Counted from the stretch's first letter, positions 26,060 through 35,411 are shown. The stretch is DNA of 64,000 bases from Deltaproteobacteria bacterium (GCA_022340465.1 JAJDNW010000056.1:40145-104144); one strand, 5' to 3'. Notes: generated by a model not told the origin, from the sequence alone. Numbers and translations: made by a program.

Positions 26060-27553
26060 TTATTTGCTCCGGTCGCCGAGCACACGTTCCCAGCGCTTGA
26101 TCAGCAGATCGGCATGTAACGGCCCTAAGGCATTGAATTCAAAAAACGCAAAGATATCCAATCGATTGCCCTGGAGCCACCATTGTTTCAGCCGGCTCCC
26201 GGCACCCGGGGAAAACATCCAGGCTTCACCGAAGTGTTCCCGCAGATGGGCCTCCATGGCCGCCTCCCCCATCCATCCCAGCAGGTAGTCGAGGCAGTAA
26301 AATTCCGGTACCAGATCGAAAAGATGGCTTTCCGGCTGGTGGTAGAAACCCGTGTGCCGCTGCATGGTGGTTGCGTATGGTTCGCCGTCAGCCAGCTCGC
26401 CGGTGTGGAACATTCTGTGTTCGGCAATGAGTTTGGCGGCATACCGTCGAAACAGCGCCAGGTCTTTCAGTGTTTTATAATAGTACAAACGGTGCGCCTC
26501 TTCCCTGGGTATGTCGAGAAATTGCCGGAGAAAGGGGAGCGAAAGGCCGATGTTCTGAATCAGAAATGCAAACGATTCCGAAAGGCTGTAGGATGTGGCC
26601 AGCTCCCGGTCGATAAAAGGCAGCTCAGGAGAGGTCAGGGCGGCCGACAAACCGTGGCCCAGCTCGTGCCAGATGGTTTCCAGGTCGATCCATCCCCCCA
26701 CCGGATTTATCACCAGGTGCACATCGCCCGGTATCCGCAGTAAAAAGCTCATGGCCTGGTCGCTTTTACGGTCATTTTTTTCGGTGTGGAGGTGAAGCCC
26801 TTCGAGGGCATCGAGATCGATGCGCCACTTTCTTAAAAAGGTTCGGGCATGATCCAGGGCATCTCCAGGGAAAAGCCCGTTGAAGGCACGCATTCCGAAC
26901 AGGTGAATCGCATCGAAGCGGTTGAGGCGTTCCAGCGGCAGATCGAAGCTGTTCTGCACCCAGGCCTGCATGGCGTTGAAGTAGAGCGGTCCGGTTTCAT
27001 CCAGAAGGCGCTGCAGTTCATGGCAGAAGAAGTCGTAGTCGATTCCTTTCTTGTCACCGCAGTAGGCAAGGTAGGTGTCGAAACCCAGCTCGTTTTTCAA
27101 TATGTCCAGGAGAATCTCCCAATAGTTGAGGGCGAACGGCTTGAAAAATTTGCACAACGGGCCGGTTTCCTTCTGGAGGTTCTCCCGGTCGGCGTGCGTG
27201 CACGCCTTCTGGCACCAATGGATGATGTTGCCGAAGCCGATTCGTTGGCCGTTGACCACGGCAGCCGCCCCCCGCATCCAGGTCTGCATTTCGGTTTCAT
27301 GGGGCAGCAGGGCATGCTGAAGATAGTGGTCGATGAAGGCGTGGCGCACCTTTTGTCTTGATATTCCTTTAAATTCCCGGTCGATACGGTTCAGTGTTTT
27401 CAGCCTGAGGAAGGGGGCGTATTCCTCATACAGCCGGTTGGGGTTGACGGCGGCAGCGTCGCCCTGCCACATGGCCAGGGCATCGGCCGTGCGACGGTAA
27501 TTCAACGCGCTAAGGTTGTCGAGCAGCGTATTTCTTTCCATCATGGGAGTCAT
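26060..27553 (-). CDS. M3-family-like zinc metallopeptidase
   Basis: The 497-residue protein is mostly helical and contains the zinc motif HELGHGLSA (about residue 290), with a downstream Glu in SLSESFAFL as the likely third ligand. A conserved C-terminal region (YYYKTLKDLALFRRYAAKL, FYCLDYLLGWMGEAA) follows. This is the gluzincin arrangement of M3 oligopeptidases, here with HELGH instead of the usual HEFGH. There is no signal peptide, so it should be cytoplasmic. It stands alone and its substrate is unknown. Confidence 0.75.
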   Translation of the reverse strand: MTPMMERNTLLDNLSALNYRRTADALAMWQGDAAAVNPNRLYEEYAPFLRLKTLNRIDREFKGISRQKVRHAFIDHYLQHALLPHETEMQTWMRGAAAVVNGQRIGFGNIIHWCQKACTHADRENLQKETGPLCKFFKPFALNYWEILLDILKNELGFDTYLAYCGDKKGIDYDFFCHELQRLLDETGPLYFNAMQAWVQNSFDLPLERLNRFDAIHLFGMRAFNGLFPGDALDHARTFLRKWRIDLDALEGLHLHTEKNDRKSDQAMSFLLRIPGDVHLVINPVGGWIDLETIWHELGHGLSAALTSPELPFIDRELATSYSLSESFAFLIQNIGLSLPFLRQFLDIPREEAHRLYYYKTLKDLALFRRYAAKLIAEHRMFHTGELADGEPYATTMQRHTGFYHQPESHLFDLVPEFYCLDYLLGWMGEAAMEAHLREHFGEAWMFSPGAGSRLKQWWLQGNRLDIFAFFEFNALGPLHADLLIKRWERVLGDRSK

Positions 27554-27648
27554 TTTGCATTTCCGGAGGCAATTGACAATGATGAAAAGGAGATTATTTT
27601 GTGAGCCAATGTTTTTATTATCAAAAATTTTTATGGAGATGTAAGTAC

Positions 27649-28323
27649 ATGTTTGAAACGAAAGAGCAGGTATTGGAAGAAATCATGTCTCAGCCCAAAC
27701 CGGTCTGCTGCGACTGTGGCAAGGAGATGAAGCTGTGGGAGGTTCCGCCCATTAATTTCAGCGATGGGTTGGGCTGGGGTACGCCCTACCTGTATATCTG
27801 TTTTAACGATGAATGTCCCTCGTATAAGCAGGGATGGGAGCACATGAAAACAAATTACAGCCATACGGCTTCCTACAGGCGCATGTGTTATCCCGGAACC
27901 GAGCAGTATGAGCTGATGCCGGTGTTCAGCCCCGTGGGCGGACAGGGACAGATCATCGACGACCAGGTGCTGCTGCAGGAGGAGATGCTGAAAGAAGCCA
28001 TCAAAAAGGGCTTTTCCATTCTGGCGCAGTGCTATGTCGATAAAGATGCCGAGACAGCGTTGAGGCTCGTGCTCGACCCCACCGAACCGGCGCGTGTCCG
28101 GTTGAAGGCCGCCGAGATGCTCGGCGATATCGGTGAGCTGGATGCGGTCGATCCCCTGAGGAACCTGAATGTGGGCAACCGGCTGATTTCCGAGCAGCTG
28201 GAAGCGTCCATCGCCAAGATTCACGAGCGCTTTTTTACCCGCGAGTGTCCTTTCTGCGCGGAAATCATTAAGAAAAAGGCAAAGATTTGCAAACACTGCG
28301 GTAAGGAAGTCGCCGGATTGTAA
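27649..28323 (+). CDS. Protein with HEAT-like helices and a C-terminal zinc ribbon
   Basis: The ATG at 27649 has GGAG at a good distance; a GTG at 27601 is an alternative. The 224-residue product has an N-terminal Cys-rich part (CCDCGKEMKLWEV, later CFNDECPSYKQGW) resembling a zinc-bound domain. A HEAT-like helical middle (PARVRLKAAEMLGDIGELDAVDPL) and a C-terminal double-Cys zinc ribbon (CPFCAEIIKKKAKICKHCG) follow. I do not recognise the whole protein. The domains suggest a protein- or nucleic-acid-binding adaptor. Confidence 0.75.
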   Translation: MFETKEQVLEEIMSQPKPVCCDCGKEMKLWEVPPINFSDGLGWGTPYLYICFNDECPSYKQGWEHMKTNYSHTASYRRMCYPGTEQYELMPVFSPVGGQGQIIDDQVLLQEEMLKEAIKKGFSILAQCYVDKDAETALRLVLDPTEPARVRLKAAEMLGDIGELDAVDPLRNLNVGNRLISEQLEASIAKIHERFFTRECPFCAEIIKKKAKICKHCGKEVAGL

Positions 28324-28351
28324 TTTACCCCGGCATCGTAACTGCGGGGGG

Positions 28352-28870
28352 TTATCCGGCAACGTTGACGTTCATGCTGTCGTAGGACCTGAAGATCAGT
28401 TTTTCGCGCTTCAGCCGTTGCATGTCCAGGGGCTGGAATTCCACGCCCTTGAACCGTTGCACAAGGTCCGCTTTCCCAGGGATGGCATCCAGGCCGTTGC
28501 CGATTTCTTTCCCGGTGACGGCGTCCCACAGAATCGCCGTTTTCCCATCCGACACCACGGCCAGGGGCACCGGGCGGGGTTCCAGCAGTCGGGCCGCGGC
28601 CACGATTTCCCGTTCCCTCGAGTCGAGAGACCCCGGTGCGCACTTGACGACCATCAGGGTACGCCCGTCGAGTTTGATGGTAAGATCCACCTGCGAATCG
28701 TAGGCCTGGCCCCCCATGTCCAAATGGATGGGGGTGTTCCGGTGGATTTCCTGCCGGTCATACCCTTTTTCCTCGACGAGATGCCGTTCGACGGCCTGCC
28801 GGTTGGCTTCGGCCCCCACATCGGGTACCTTCTGGCCGGTAAGGTAATCTATGATATAATCTTCGTCCAT
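28352..28870 (-). CDS. Stand-alone HsdR N-terminal-type nuclease-fold protein
   Basis: The 172-residue protein resembles the N-terminal domain of type I restriction subunit HsdR (HSDR_N). It has an AEANRQAVERHLVEEKGYDRQEI start and the PD-(D/E)XK-like core DSQVDLTIKLDGRTLMVVKC. There D and the VxK-like pair are present in part (VVKC for the usual ExK), so the active site may be degraded. No hsdM or hsdS is nearby. It follows gpmI by one base on the same strand. Such orphan proteins are common in Desulfobacterota and their function is not known. Confidence 0.7.
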   Translation of the reverse strand: MDEDYIIDYLTGQKVPDVGAEANRQAVERHLVEEKGYDRQEIHRNTPIHLDMGGQAYDSQVDLTIKLDGRTLMVVKCAPGSLDSREREIVAAARLLEPRPVPLAVVSDGKTAILWDAVTGKEIGNGLDAIPGKADLVQRFKGVEFQPLDMQRLKREKLIFRSYDSMNVNVAG

Positions 28871-28871
28871 G

Positions 28872-30431
28872 CTACAACTCCCCGGCGCGTGACTTGATCA
28901 GCGACCTCCCCGTCATCTCCTCCGGCTGCGCTATTCCCATGACATCCAGCACGGTAGGAGCGATATCGCACAGGCTTCCCTCCTGCAGGGTTGCTCGGCG
29001 ATGGTCGTCGTTTACGAGGATGAAGCGCACCTGGCCCAGGGTGTGGGCCGTGTGCGGGCTGCCGTCTTCGGCGATCATTTTTTCCGCGTTGCCGTGATCG
29101 GCAGTCACCATGGCGGCCCATCCTCTGGCCTGCAGTTCGGTGACGATTTTTTCGACACAGCCGTCAACGACCGTACAGGCTTTTACGGCGGCTTCCAATA
29201 TGCCTGTGTGACCGACCATGTCCATGTTGGCAAAATTGAGAACGATGAACTGGTAGCGATTCGAGGCGATGCGTTCGAGAACTTCCCGGGTGACTTCGAG
29301 GGCGCTCATTTCGGGCTTGAGATCGTAGGTTGCAACCTCGCGTGGCGAAGGAATCAGGCAGCGGTCCTCCCCGGCGAACGGGCTTTCTTCACCACCGTTG
29401 AAGAAATAGGTGACATGGGCATATTTTTCGGTTTCGGCGATGCGCAGTTGTTTCAGGCCGTTCTTGCTGACGATTTCTCCCAGGATGTTGTTCAGGTGAA
29501 TGGGCTCGAAGGCCACGGGCAGGTCGAAGGTTTCATCGTAGAGGGTCATGCAGACATAGCGCGACAATGCCACGACCGGTGTCCGGTCGAATCCGTCAAA
29601 CGATCCGTCGGTGAATGCACGGGTGATTTGGCGGGCACGGTCGGCCCTGAAATTAAAAAATATGATGCCGTCCCCATCCCGAACCATGCCGGCAGGATCG
29701 CCCTGTGGATCCGTCAGCACAATGGGAGAGACGAATTCATCGGTTTCACCCTTGGCGTAGGCCTCTTTAACGGCCGTCACCGCTTCCGTGGCCGGTTCGC
29801 CCTCTCCGCGCGTGTACAACCGGTAGGCTTTTTGGGTGCGCTCCCAGCGCTTGTCGCGGTCCATGGCGTAATAGCGGCCGCAGATGGAAGCGATTCGGCC
29901 GTAGTGGTTTTGCAGCAGATGGCGTTGAAGCGTGTCCAGATAATGGACCCCGCTCTGAGGCGGCGTGTCCCGACCATCGAGGATGGCGTGAATGTAAACC
30001 CGCTCGACACCCTCGGCTTTGGCCATATCGATCAGGGTCAGCAGGTGGGTTAACTGGCTGTGAACGCCGCCGTCGGAAACCAGACCCATCAGATGCAGTG
30101 CGGACTTTTTTAATTTTACCGCCGACATGACCGCCTTGAACGCCTCATTTTCCATGAAGGTCCGGTTCTCAATGGCCCTGTCGATGCGCAGCAGATCCTG
30201 GTAGACGATGCGGCCGGCCCCGATGTTGAGGTGTCCGACTTCGGAATTGCCCATGATGCCGTCCGGCAAGCCGACATTTTTTCCCATACAGTTCAGACGG
30301 GTAGAAGGATAGGTTGCTGCGATCATGTCCAGGTAAGGGGTGTCGGCCTTGAAAACGGCGTTGCCCTCATGGGCCTCACGGATACCCCATCCATCGAGAA
30401 TCATCAGCATGCAGGGTTTATGGTTTGCCAT
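28872..30431 (-). CDS. gpmI: 2,3-bisphosphoglycerate-independent phosphoglycerate mutase
   Basis: The 519-residue enzyme interconverts 3- and 2-phosphoglycerate in glycolysis and gluconeogenesis using two Mn ions. Visible landmarks are CMLMILDGWGIREAHEGNA, the phosphoserine motif MGNSEVGHLNIGAGR, ILDGRDTPPQS, NFRADRARQITRAF and the C-terminal metal site VTADHGNAEKMI. The length is standard. It ends the rplU-rpmA-obg-nadD-rsfS-gpmI cluster. Confidence 0.97.
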   Translation of the reverse strand: MANHKPCMLMILDGWGIREAHEGNAVFKADTPYLDMIAATYPSTRLNCMGKNVGLPDGIMGNSEVGHLNIGAGRIVYQDLLRIDRAIENRTFMENEAFKAVMSAVKLKKSALHLMGLVSDGGVHSQLTHLLTLIDMAKAEGVERVYIHAILDGRDTPPQSGVHYLDTLQRHLLQNHYGRIASICGRYYAMDRDKRWERTQKAYRLYTRGEGEPATEAVTAVKEAYAKGETDEFVSPIVLTDPQGDPAGMVRDGDGIIFFNFRADRARQITRAFTDGSFDGFDRTPVVALSRYVCMTLYDETFDLPVAFEPIHLNNILGEIVSKNGLKQLRIAETEKYAHVTYFFNGGEESPFAGEDRCLIPSPREVATYDLKPEMSALEVTREVLERIASNRYQFIVLNFANMDMVGHTGILEAAVKACTVVDGCVEKIVTELQARGWAAMVTADHGNAEKMIAEDGSPHTAHTLGQVRFILVNDDHRRATLQEGSLCDIAPTVLDVMGIAQPEEMTGRSLIKSRAGEL

Positions 30432-30459
30432 GGATCACCTCACAACGTTATATTATCGG

Positions 30460-30864
30460 TTAAATTACCACTTCTCCGCCGGCCCCGCCGTCATGTTCCA
30501 GCAGGGCTTTGGTGGTGATGGGCTTTGCATCGATCCACAGACCTTCCAGATCGTAAAAAGAACGCAAGGGCTCCAGAAATATGTGAATAATGACATCGCC
30601 GTAATCCATCAGCACCCAATGTCCTTCCTGTTTCCCTTCGATGTTGATGGCTTTTTTCCCCCTTTTTTTCAGATGGGTCGATATGAATTCGGCGATAGCG
30701 GTCACCTGACGGTTGGAGCGGGCGCTGCATATGATGAAGGTGTCGGCAACGGTGGTCAGGGCCTTCACATCCAGGATGACCACCTGGCGGGCTTTTTTGC
30801 CCAGCACCGCGTTTACATAGGTGTCGAGCACCGGGTCGTTGATGATTTCAATGCTATTGATCAT
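30460..30864 (-). CDS. rsfS: Ribosomal silencing factor RsfS
   Basis: The 134-residue protein (start ATG 30864) is a full-length RsfS/DUF143 protein. It has DVKALTTVADTFIICSARSNRQ, GKQEGHWVLMDYGDVIIHIF and LEPLRSFYDLEGLW. It binds ribosomal protein L14 and blocks subunit joining when nutrients are low. The start overlaps the nadD stop by 4 bases, the usual nadD-rsfS coupling. Confidence 0.95.
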   Translation of the reverse strand: MINSIEIINDPVLDTYVNAVLGKKARQVVILDVKALTTVADTFIICSARSNRQVTAIAEFISTHLKKRGKKAINIEGKQEGHWVLMDYGDVIIHIFLEPLRSFYDLEGLWIDAKPITTKALLEHDGGAGGEVVI

Positions 30865-31526
30865 GAATAGAGTCCTCGTTGTCGAATATAGGCTTCCACC
30901 GGTTCCGGGACGAGGAACCGGATGGATTTGTTCTGCCGGATCAATTGACGTATGCGGGTGCTGCTGATATCCAGCAGGGTGACGTCGGTGAAGAATATGG
31001 GTTGATAGGCCTTGGTTGCATCCGAGGCCTTTGTTTTTGTAAACACGTAGTTGTCGGAAATCTTCTGGCGGATGAAATCGGCCGCCCGCTTCCATGCGGG
31101 GTGCCCCTGGCCGGGTCCTCCCGCGGGCCGGGCCATGACGATGAGCGGAGCTGTTTTCAAAATGTCGAGATACGCTTTCCAGGTGTCGATTTCAAGAAAG
31201 GCGTCGACCCCCACAATCAGGAAGATCCGGTCCGTTTTCCCGGCCTGGCCCTTGAAATGCATCAGGGTGTCGACGGTGTAGGAAGGGCCCGGACGGTTGA
31301 TTTCGAGGTCGGAGATTTCGAAGCCGGGCAGGTCGCCCGCTGCCAGGCGGATCATGGCCAACCGGTCTTCAGCCGCGGCGATATCATGGAGTGGTTTGTG
31401 AGGCGGCAGAGCCGCCGGAACGATATATGTCTTGGCCAGTTCGAAAGAGGCCGCGACCTCTTCGATTACACGCAGATGCCCGTTGTGGACGGGGTTGAAT
31501 GTGCCACCGAACAATCCGAAGTTCAT
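30861..31526 (-). CDS. nadD: Nicotinate-nucleotide adenylyltransferase
   Basis: The 221-residue enzyme makes deamido-NAD from nicotinate mononucleotide and ATP. It has the nucleotidyltransferase motif FGLFGGTFNPVHNGHLR (with the HxGH-like NGHL) and the C-terminal ISSTRIRQLI. With the nicotinate phosphoribosyltransferase at 61.2 kb, it gives two steps of the NAD salvage pathway in this window. Confidence 0.95.
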   Translation of the reverse strand: MNFGLFGGTFNPVHNGHLRVIEEVAASFELAKTYIVPAALPPHKPLHDIAAAEDRLAMIRLAAGDLPGFEISDLEINRPGPSYTVDTLMHFKGQAGKTDRIFLIVGVDAFLEIDTWKAYLDILKTAPLIVMARPAGGPGQGHPAWKRAADFIRQKISDNYVFTKTKASDATKAYQPIFFTDVTLLDISSTRIRQLIRQNKSIRFLVPEPVEAYIRQRGLYS

Positions 31527-31606
31527 GTCAAGCTGCCTGCTGCAAGGGCTTCGTTTGGCAATATACGTTGGTTGCGGATGTTGTCATTAATAATCAAGCA
31601 TATCGT

Positions 31607-32632
31607 TTATGGTTCATGATCAGCGTTTTTCGTTGCGGAGATTCGGTCCAACATGTTGACGATGGTGGTGAGCAGCTGTCTCACGCCGCGGCCCGTCACG
31701 GCGGAGAGCAGTATCACATGCCTGTTTTCCAGCGCGTTCTTGAAAAGATCAGCCGTTTTATCCGTTCCGGTTACATCCATCTTGTTGAGTACGACGAGCT
31801 GCGGTTTCCGGGTCAGTTCGCTGCTGTAAGACGCCAATTCCCGGTTGATGGCGTCAAAGGCACCCAATGGGTTGTCCGGTTCGACCGCCGTCGCATCGAC
31901 CAGATGAACGAGAATGCGTGTCCGTTCGACATGGCGCAAAAACGTTATCCCCAATCCGGCGCCCTTGTGGGCCCCTTCTATCAGGCCGGGTATATCGGCA
32001 ACGACAAAGGGTTCACCATGGGGTGGCCGGACGACGCCGAGGTTGGGAGTCATGGTGGTAAAAGGGTAAGCGCCGATCTTGGGTTTGGCGGCGGATATCC
32101 GGCTGATCAGTGTGGATTTGCCTGCATTGGGAAGACCGACGAGGCCGACGTCGGCAATCAGTTTTAAATCGAGTTTTACCGTAAGTGCCTGACCGGGTTC
32201 ACCCGGCTGCGCAAAACGTGGGGTCCGATGCGTGGATGTTTTGAAATGGCTGTTGCCGAGACCGCCTCTTCCGCCCCTGGCAACGACGATCTTCTCACCG
32301 GGAAGGGTGAAATCCTTGATTAAACGGCCGGTTTCAGCATCACTGACAAGGGTTCCGGCGGGGACTTCGACCAACAGGTCGGCACCGGCTTTTCCGGACT
32401 TGTTCTTGCCCTGCCCACCGGATCCGTTTTGGGCTTTGAGAGATTGTTTATATCTGAAATCGTAGAGGGTTCTCTTGTTCGATGATGACAGCATAATGAC
32501 GTCACCACCCCTGCCGCCATCACCGCCATCCGGCCCGCCGCGGGGGATGTGCCGTTCTCGTCTGAAACTGACGCAACCGCTTCCCCCACTTCCGGATTGG
32601 AGGGTTATCACCGCTTCATCAATAAATTTCAC
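31607..32632 (-). CDS. obg: Obg-family ribosome-assembly GTPase (CgtA)
   Basis: The 341-residue protein has the glycine-rich Obg domain ([30 protein letters not shown]). The G domain follows, with G1 [12 protein letters not shown], switch [20 protein letters not shown] and NKMD. It acts in 50S subunit maturation and stress control. The GTG start at 32632 overlaps the rpmA stop codon (GTGA), so the two are translationally coupled. Confidence 0.97.
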   Translation of the reverse strand: MKFIDEAVITLQSGSGGSGCVSFRRERHIPRGGPDGGDGGRGGDVIMLSSSNKRTLYDFRYKQSLKAQNGSGGQGKNKSGKAGADLLVEVPAGTLVSDAETGRLIKDFTLPGEKIVVARGGRGGLGNSHFKTSTHRTPRFAQPGEPGQALTVKLDLKLIADVGLVGLPNAGKSTLISRISAAKPKIGAYPFTTMTPNLGVVRPPHGEPFVVADIPGLIEGAHKGAGLGITFLRHVERTRILVHLVDATAVEPDNPLGAFDAINRELASYSSELTRKPQLVVLNKMDVTGTDKTADLFKNALENRHVILLSAVTGRGVRQLLTTIVNMLDRISATKNADHEP

Positions 32633-32883
32633 TCGGCATAAACACTGACTTTTTTCCGGGAACGTCCCAAGCGTTCATAGGAAACCGTCCCGTCGATTTT
32701 TGCGAACAGGGTGTAGTCCTTGCCCATGCCCACGTTCTCGCCCGGGTGGATTCTGGTGCCCAGCTGCCGCACCAGAATGTTGCCTGCCTTTACGTTTTGT
32801 CCGCTGTAACGCTTAACGCCGCGCCTTTGGCCGTTACTGTCACGGCCGTTTTTCGAGCTTCCGCCCGCTTTTTTATGTGCCAT
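32629..32883 (-). CDS. rpmA: 50S ribosomal protein L27
   Basis: The 84-residue protein is a complete L27: [20 protein letters not shown], then [20 protein letters not shown] and DGTVSYE. L27 lies near the peptidyl-transferase centre. The N-terminus starts directly with the functional MAHKK form, so no leader peptide cleavage is needed. It follows rplU by 36 bases. Confidence 0.98.
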   Translation of the reverse strand: MAHKKAGGSSKNGRDSNGQRRGVKRYSGQNVKAGNILVRQLGTRIHPGENVGMGKDYTLFAKIDGTVSYERLGRSRKKVSVYAE

Positions 32884-32919
32884 TTTTCATTGCTCCTGAG
32901 ATTGTGGCCTGTTTTCGAA

Positions 32920-33231
32920 TTATGCCTGGATCGAGCCGATTTTTACGGCCGTGAAGAGTTGGCGATGGCCCTGTTTCCGGCGATAGCGTTTTCTGCGCTT
33001 GTATTTGAAAACAAGGATTTTCCGGCCTTTGCCCTGTTCCACGATCGTGCCGTTGACAACGGCATTTTCAAGGACAGGCTGTCCGACTTTGACGTCATCC
33101 CCATCCGATACCATCAGAACCTGATCGAAGGCCACGCTGCTGCCCACTTCGCCCGCGATCTTTTCTATTTTCAGGGTGTCGCCTTCTTGAACCCGATACT
33201 GTTTACCGCCCGTTGCTACGACAGCGTACAT
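32920..33231 (-). CDS. rplU: 50S ribosomal protein L21
   Basis: The ATG at 33231 (MYAVVATGGKQYRVQEGD) gives 103 residues, the standard L21 length, and has GGAGG upstream. A slightly longer upstream in-frame start is not needed. The C-terminus KYKRRKRYRRKQGHRQLFT is typical. It is the first gene of the ribosomal/obg operon. Confidence 0.98.
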   Translation of the reverse strand: MYAVVATGGKQYRVQEGDTLKIEKIAGEVGSSVAFDQVLMVSDGDDVKVGQPVLENAVVNGTIVEQGKGRKILVFKYKRRKRYRRKQGHRQLFTAVKIGSIQA

Positions 33232-33253
33232 GTGTGTTCCTCCATCAATCATT

Positions 33254-33287
33254 TTTCATGCCCGGCGTCGATCAACCCGGCATGAAA
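33254..33287 (-). promoter_or_regulatory. Leader hairpin of rplU
   Basis: A perfect 9-bp stem, TTTCATGCC (33254-33262) with GGCATGAAA (33279-33287), lies 23 bases upstream of the rplU start, just before its ribosome site. It is in the right place for an autoregulatory leader, as known for other ribosomal operons, but it could also be unrelated. A TTGACA-like -35 (tgtcaa near 33356) lies further upstream. Confidence 0.45.
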
Positions 33288-33371
33288 CCGAATATATTGT
33301 AGAAAGGTTATCGTTTCTAATGAAAATAGATAATATTGACCGATCGCAGAGGATTGTCAAGCAAAAAAAAG

Positions 33372-33409
33372 AAAAATGGCGCGCTCCCACGAGGGGCCGC
33401 GCCATTTTT
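33372..33409 (-). terminator. Intrinsic terminator of the dsr operon
   Basis: A perfect 12-bp stem pairs AAAAATGGCGCG (33372-33383) with CGCGCCATTTTT (33398-33409). On the minus strand it is followed by T-rich sequence. It lies 46 bases past the dsrP stop and before the rplU promoter region. Confidence 0.85.
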
Positions 33410-33454
33410 CTTTTATGGTTGAGCGTCGCTGTCAGACGCGGGGGGCTTCGAACT

Positions 33455-34618
33455 TCAGGCGCCGACCTCCTCTTTGACGCCGACGGCCATTTTGTAGAGC
33501 AGCGTCAGGATGAGGGCACCGATGCCGTAGACACCCAGCGTGATGATGATTTCCGGGATGGACGGGGCGTATTCGTGGACGTGGTGCAGGGGGTTGGGCA
33601 CGAAACCGCCGGAAATCATCCCCAGCCCTTTGTCGATCCAGGTGCCCACAAATGTGGTCACGCAGGCAACCGCCAGCACGCCTTCGTTTTTACGCGTGAC
33701 CGGGTTGACGAGCAGAATGATCGAGACCAGCATCAGGCCATAAGACGTCCACATGAAGGGGACCAGGGAACTGTGCCCGTGGAGGCCGAAAAACAGGTAC
33801 TGGATATGGACCTTGTGGTCGGGAATGTTGCTGTAAAAGGCGGTGAACACCTCGCACAGGAAAAAGAACACATTGATGCAGATGGCATAGGCGACGATTT
33901 TTGCCAGCGCTTGAATCTGCTCGCGTCCCGGGTCGAATTTCGACACCCTCCTGACGAAAAGGCACAGCAGGATGAGCAGCGCCGGTCCGGCCGCAAAGGC
34001 CGATGAAAGAAAACGGGGTGCCATGATGGCGGTCAGCCAGAAGTGCCTGCCGGGAAGGCCGGCGTACAGGTAAGCGGTCACCGTATGAATGCTGACGGCC
34101 CAGGGGATCGACAGATAGATGAAAGGCTTCACCCATGCCTGATAATGGGTTCCGTTACGTTCGGCCTCGAGCACATTCCAGCCGACAATCAGGTTGATGA
34201 ACAGGTAACCCTGCAAAACGATGATGTCGAAAAACAGCACCGAATTGGGGCTGGGATATATCAGGGTGTTGAACACCCGCATGGGTTGCCCGAGGTCGAC
34301 AAGCACGAACAGAATGCACATGACCAGGGCGGCGATGGCCAGGAATTCGCCCAGGATGGTGATCCGGCCGAACGCCTTGTAGTCATGCAGATAATAAGGC
34401 AGCACCACCATCACGCCCCCTGCGGCAACACCGACCAGAAAGGTAAAGTTGGCGATGTAGAAGCCCCAGGTAACATCCCTGCTCATACCGGTGATTCCGA
34501 GGCCGAAATCGAGCTGCTTCAGGTAGACGAGAAAACCGATGCCGATGACGACCAGCAGCGCTGCCAGCCAACCGTAGTATTTTTTGCTTCCTTTGATCGC
34601 TAATTCAAGCATATGCAC
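33455..34618 (-). CDS. dsrP: DsrP, NrfD-type membrane subunit of the DsrMKJOP complex
   Basis: The 387-residue protein has about ten membrane helices of the NrfD/PsrC family (TFLVGVAAGGVMVVLPYYLHD, WGFYIANFTFLVG). DsrP exchanges electrons with the menaquinone pool and pairs with the ferredoxin-like DsrO. It is the last gene of the operon, starts one base after dsrO ends and is followed by a strong terminator. Confidence 0.95.
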   Translation of the reverse strand: MHMLELAIKGSKKYYGWLAALLVVIGIGFLVYLKQLDFGLGITGMSRDVTWGFYIANFTFLVGVAAGGVMVVLPYYLHDYKAFGRITILGEFLAIAALVMCILFVLVDLGQPMRVFNTLIYPSPNSVLFFDIIVLQGYLFINLIVGWNVLEAERNGTHYQAWVKPFIYLSIPWAVSIHTVTAYLYAGLPGRHFWLTAIMAPRFLSSAFAAGPALLILLCLFVRRVSKFDPGREQIQALAKIVAYAICINVFFFLCEVFTAFYSNIPDHKVHIQYLFFGLHGHSSLVPFMWTSYGLMLVSIILLVNPVTRKNEGVLAVACVTTFVGTWIDKGLGMISGGFVPNPLHHVHEYAPSIPEIIITLGVYGIGALILTLLYKMAVGVKEEVGA

Positions 34619-34619
34619 C

Positions 34620-35411
34620 TCATACGATATAGTAAACAGACGGCTCCGTTCCGAGGCTCTGCTTACGACGAATGGTGTAATTGGTTCTCAGCAGTTCTCT
34701 GACCTCAGAATGGGGGTCGTACAGATCTCCGAAGGCGATGGCGCCGTTGGAGGCCTCGACACACGCCGGCATTTTGCCGACGGCCAGTCTTTCGGCACAG
34801 AAGTTACATTTTTCGACAACCCCTTTCGTGCGGGTCGGGAACTCCTTGTTGGTCACTTCGATGAAAGGCCGCGGATCCCTGAAGTTAAAGCTGCGGGAGC
34901 CGTAAGGGCATGCCGCCATGCAGAAACGGCAGCCGATGCAGCGGTGAAAATCCATCATGACGATGCCGTCGGATTCTCTCTTGAAAGTCGCCTTGGTCGG
35001 ACAGGCCCGGCAGCAGGGCGGGTTTTCGCAGTGGTTGCACAACACCAGAAACGGCAGCTGCTCGATTCTTTCATCTGTGAATCGCTGCGCCAGGCCCGGG
35101 AAGGCGTTGTGGAAATGTTCCTCCCAGATCCATTTGATTTCGTGATTTTTATTTTCGAACTTGGGGATGTTGTGTATTTTGTCACAGGCTTCGATGATGG
35201 GCTCCAAATCTTCCGCGGATTCGAATTCCCGGGTATCGATAACCATGGCCCACTGTTTGGCTATCAGCGCTTTGTCGCCCTTTTTGACTTCAACACCGTG
35301 GGCGTCTTCGCCCCCGCCTTCGGATGCAAAAGCGTTCAATACGGGTCGGGTCGTCAGGCCCAGCGCCGAAACACCGGCAAGTTTCAGAAAGCGTCTTCGG
35401 CTGTCTTCCAT
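34620..35411 (-). CDS. dsrO: DsrO, periplasmic iron-sulfur subunit of DsrMKJOP
   Basis: The 263-residue protein starts with a twin-arginine signal (SRRRFLKLAGVSALGL), so it is exported folded. It has several 4Fe-4S motifs: CNHCENPPCCRACPTKATF, CIGCRFCMAACPYGSRSF and CNFCAERLAVGKMPACVEAS. In the last one the position where the CxxxC pattern expects a fourth Cys is Ser. It overlaps dsrJ by one base. It transfers electrons between DsrJ and DsrP. Confidence 0.95.
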   Translation of the reverse strand: MEDSRRRFLKLAGVSALGLTTRPVLNAFASEGGGEDAHGVEVKKGDKALIAKQWAMVIDTREFESAEDLEPIIEACDKIHNIPKFENKNHEIKWIWEEHFHNAFPGLAQRFTDERIEQLPFLVLCNHCENPPCCRACPTKATFKRESDGIVMMDFHRCIGCRFCMAACPYGSRSFNFRDPRPFIEVTNKEFPTRTKGVVEKCNFCAERLAVGKMPACVEASNGAIAFGDLYDPHSEVRELLRTNYTIRRKQSLGTEPSVYYIV

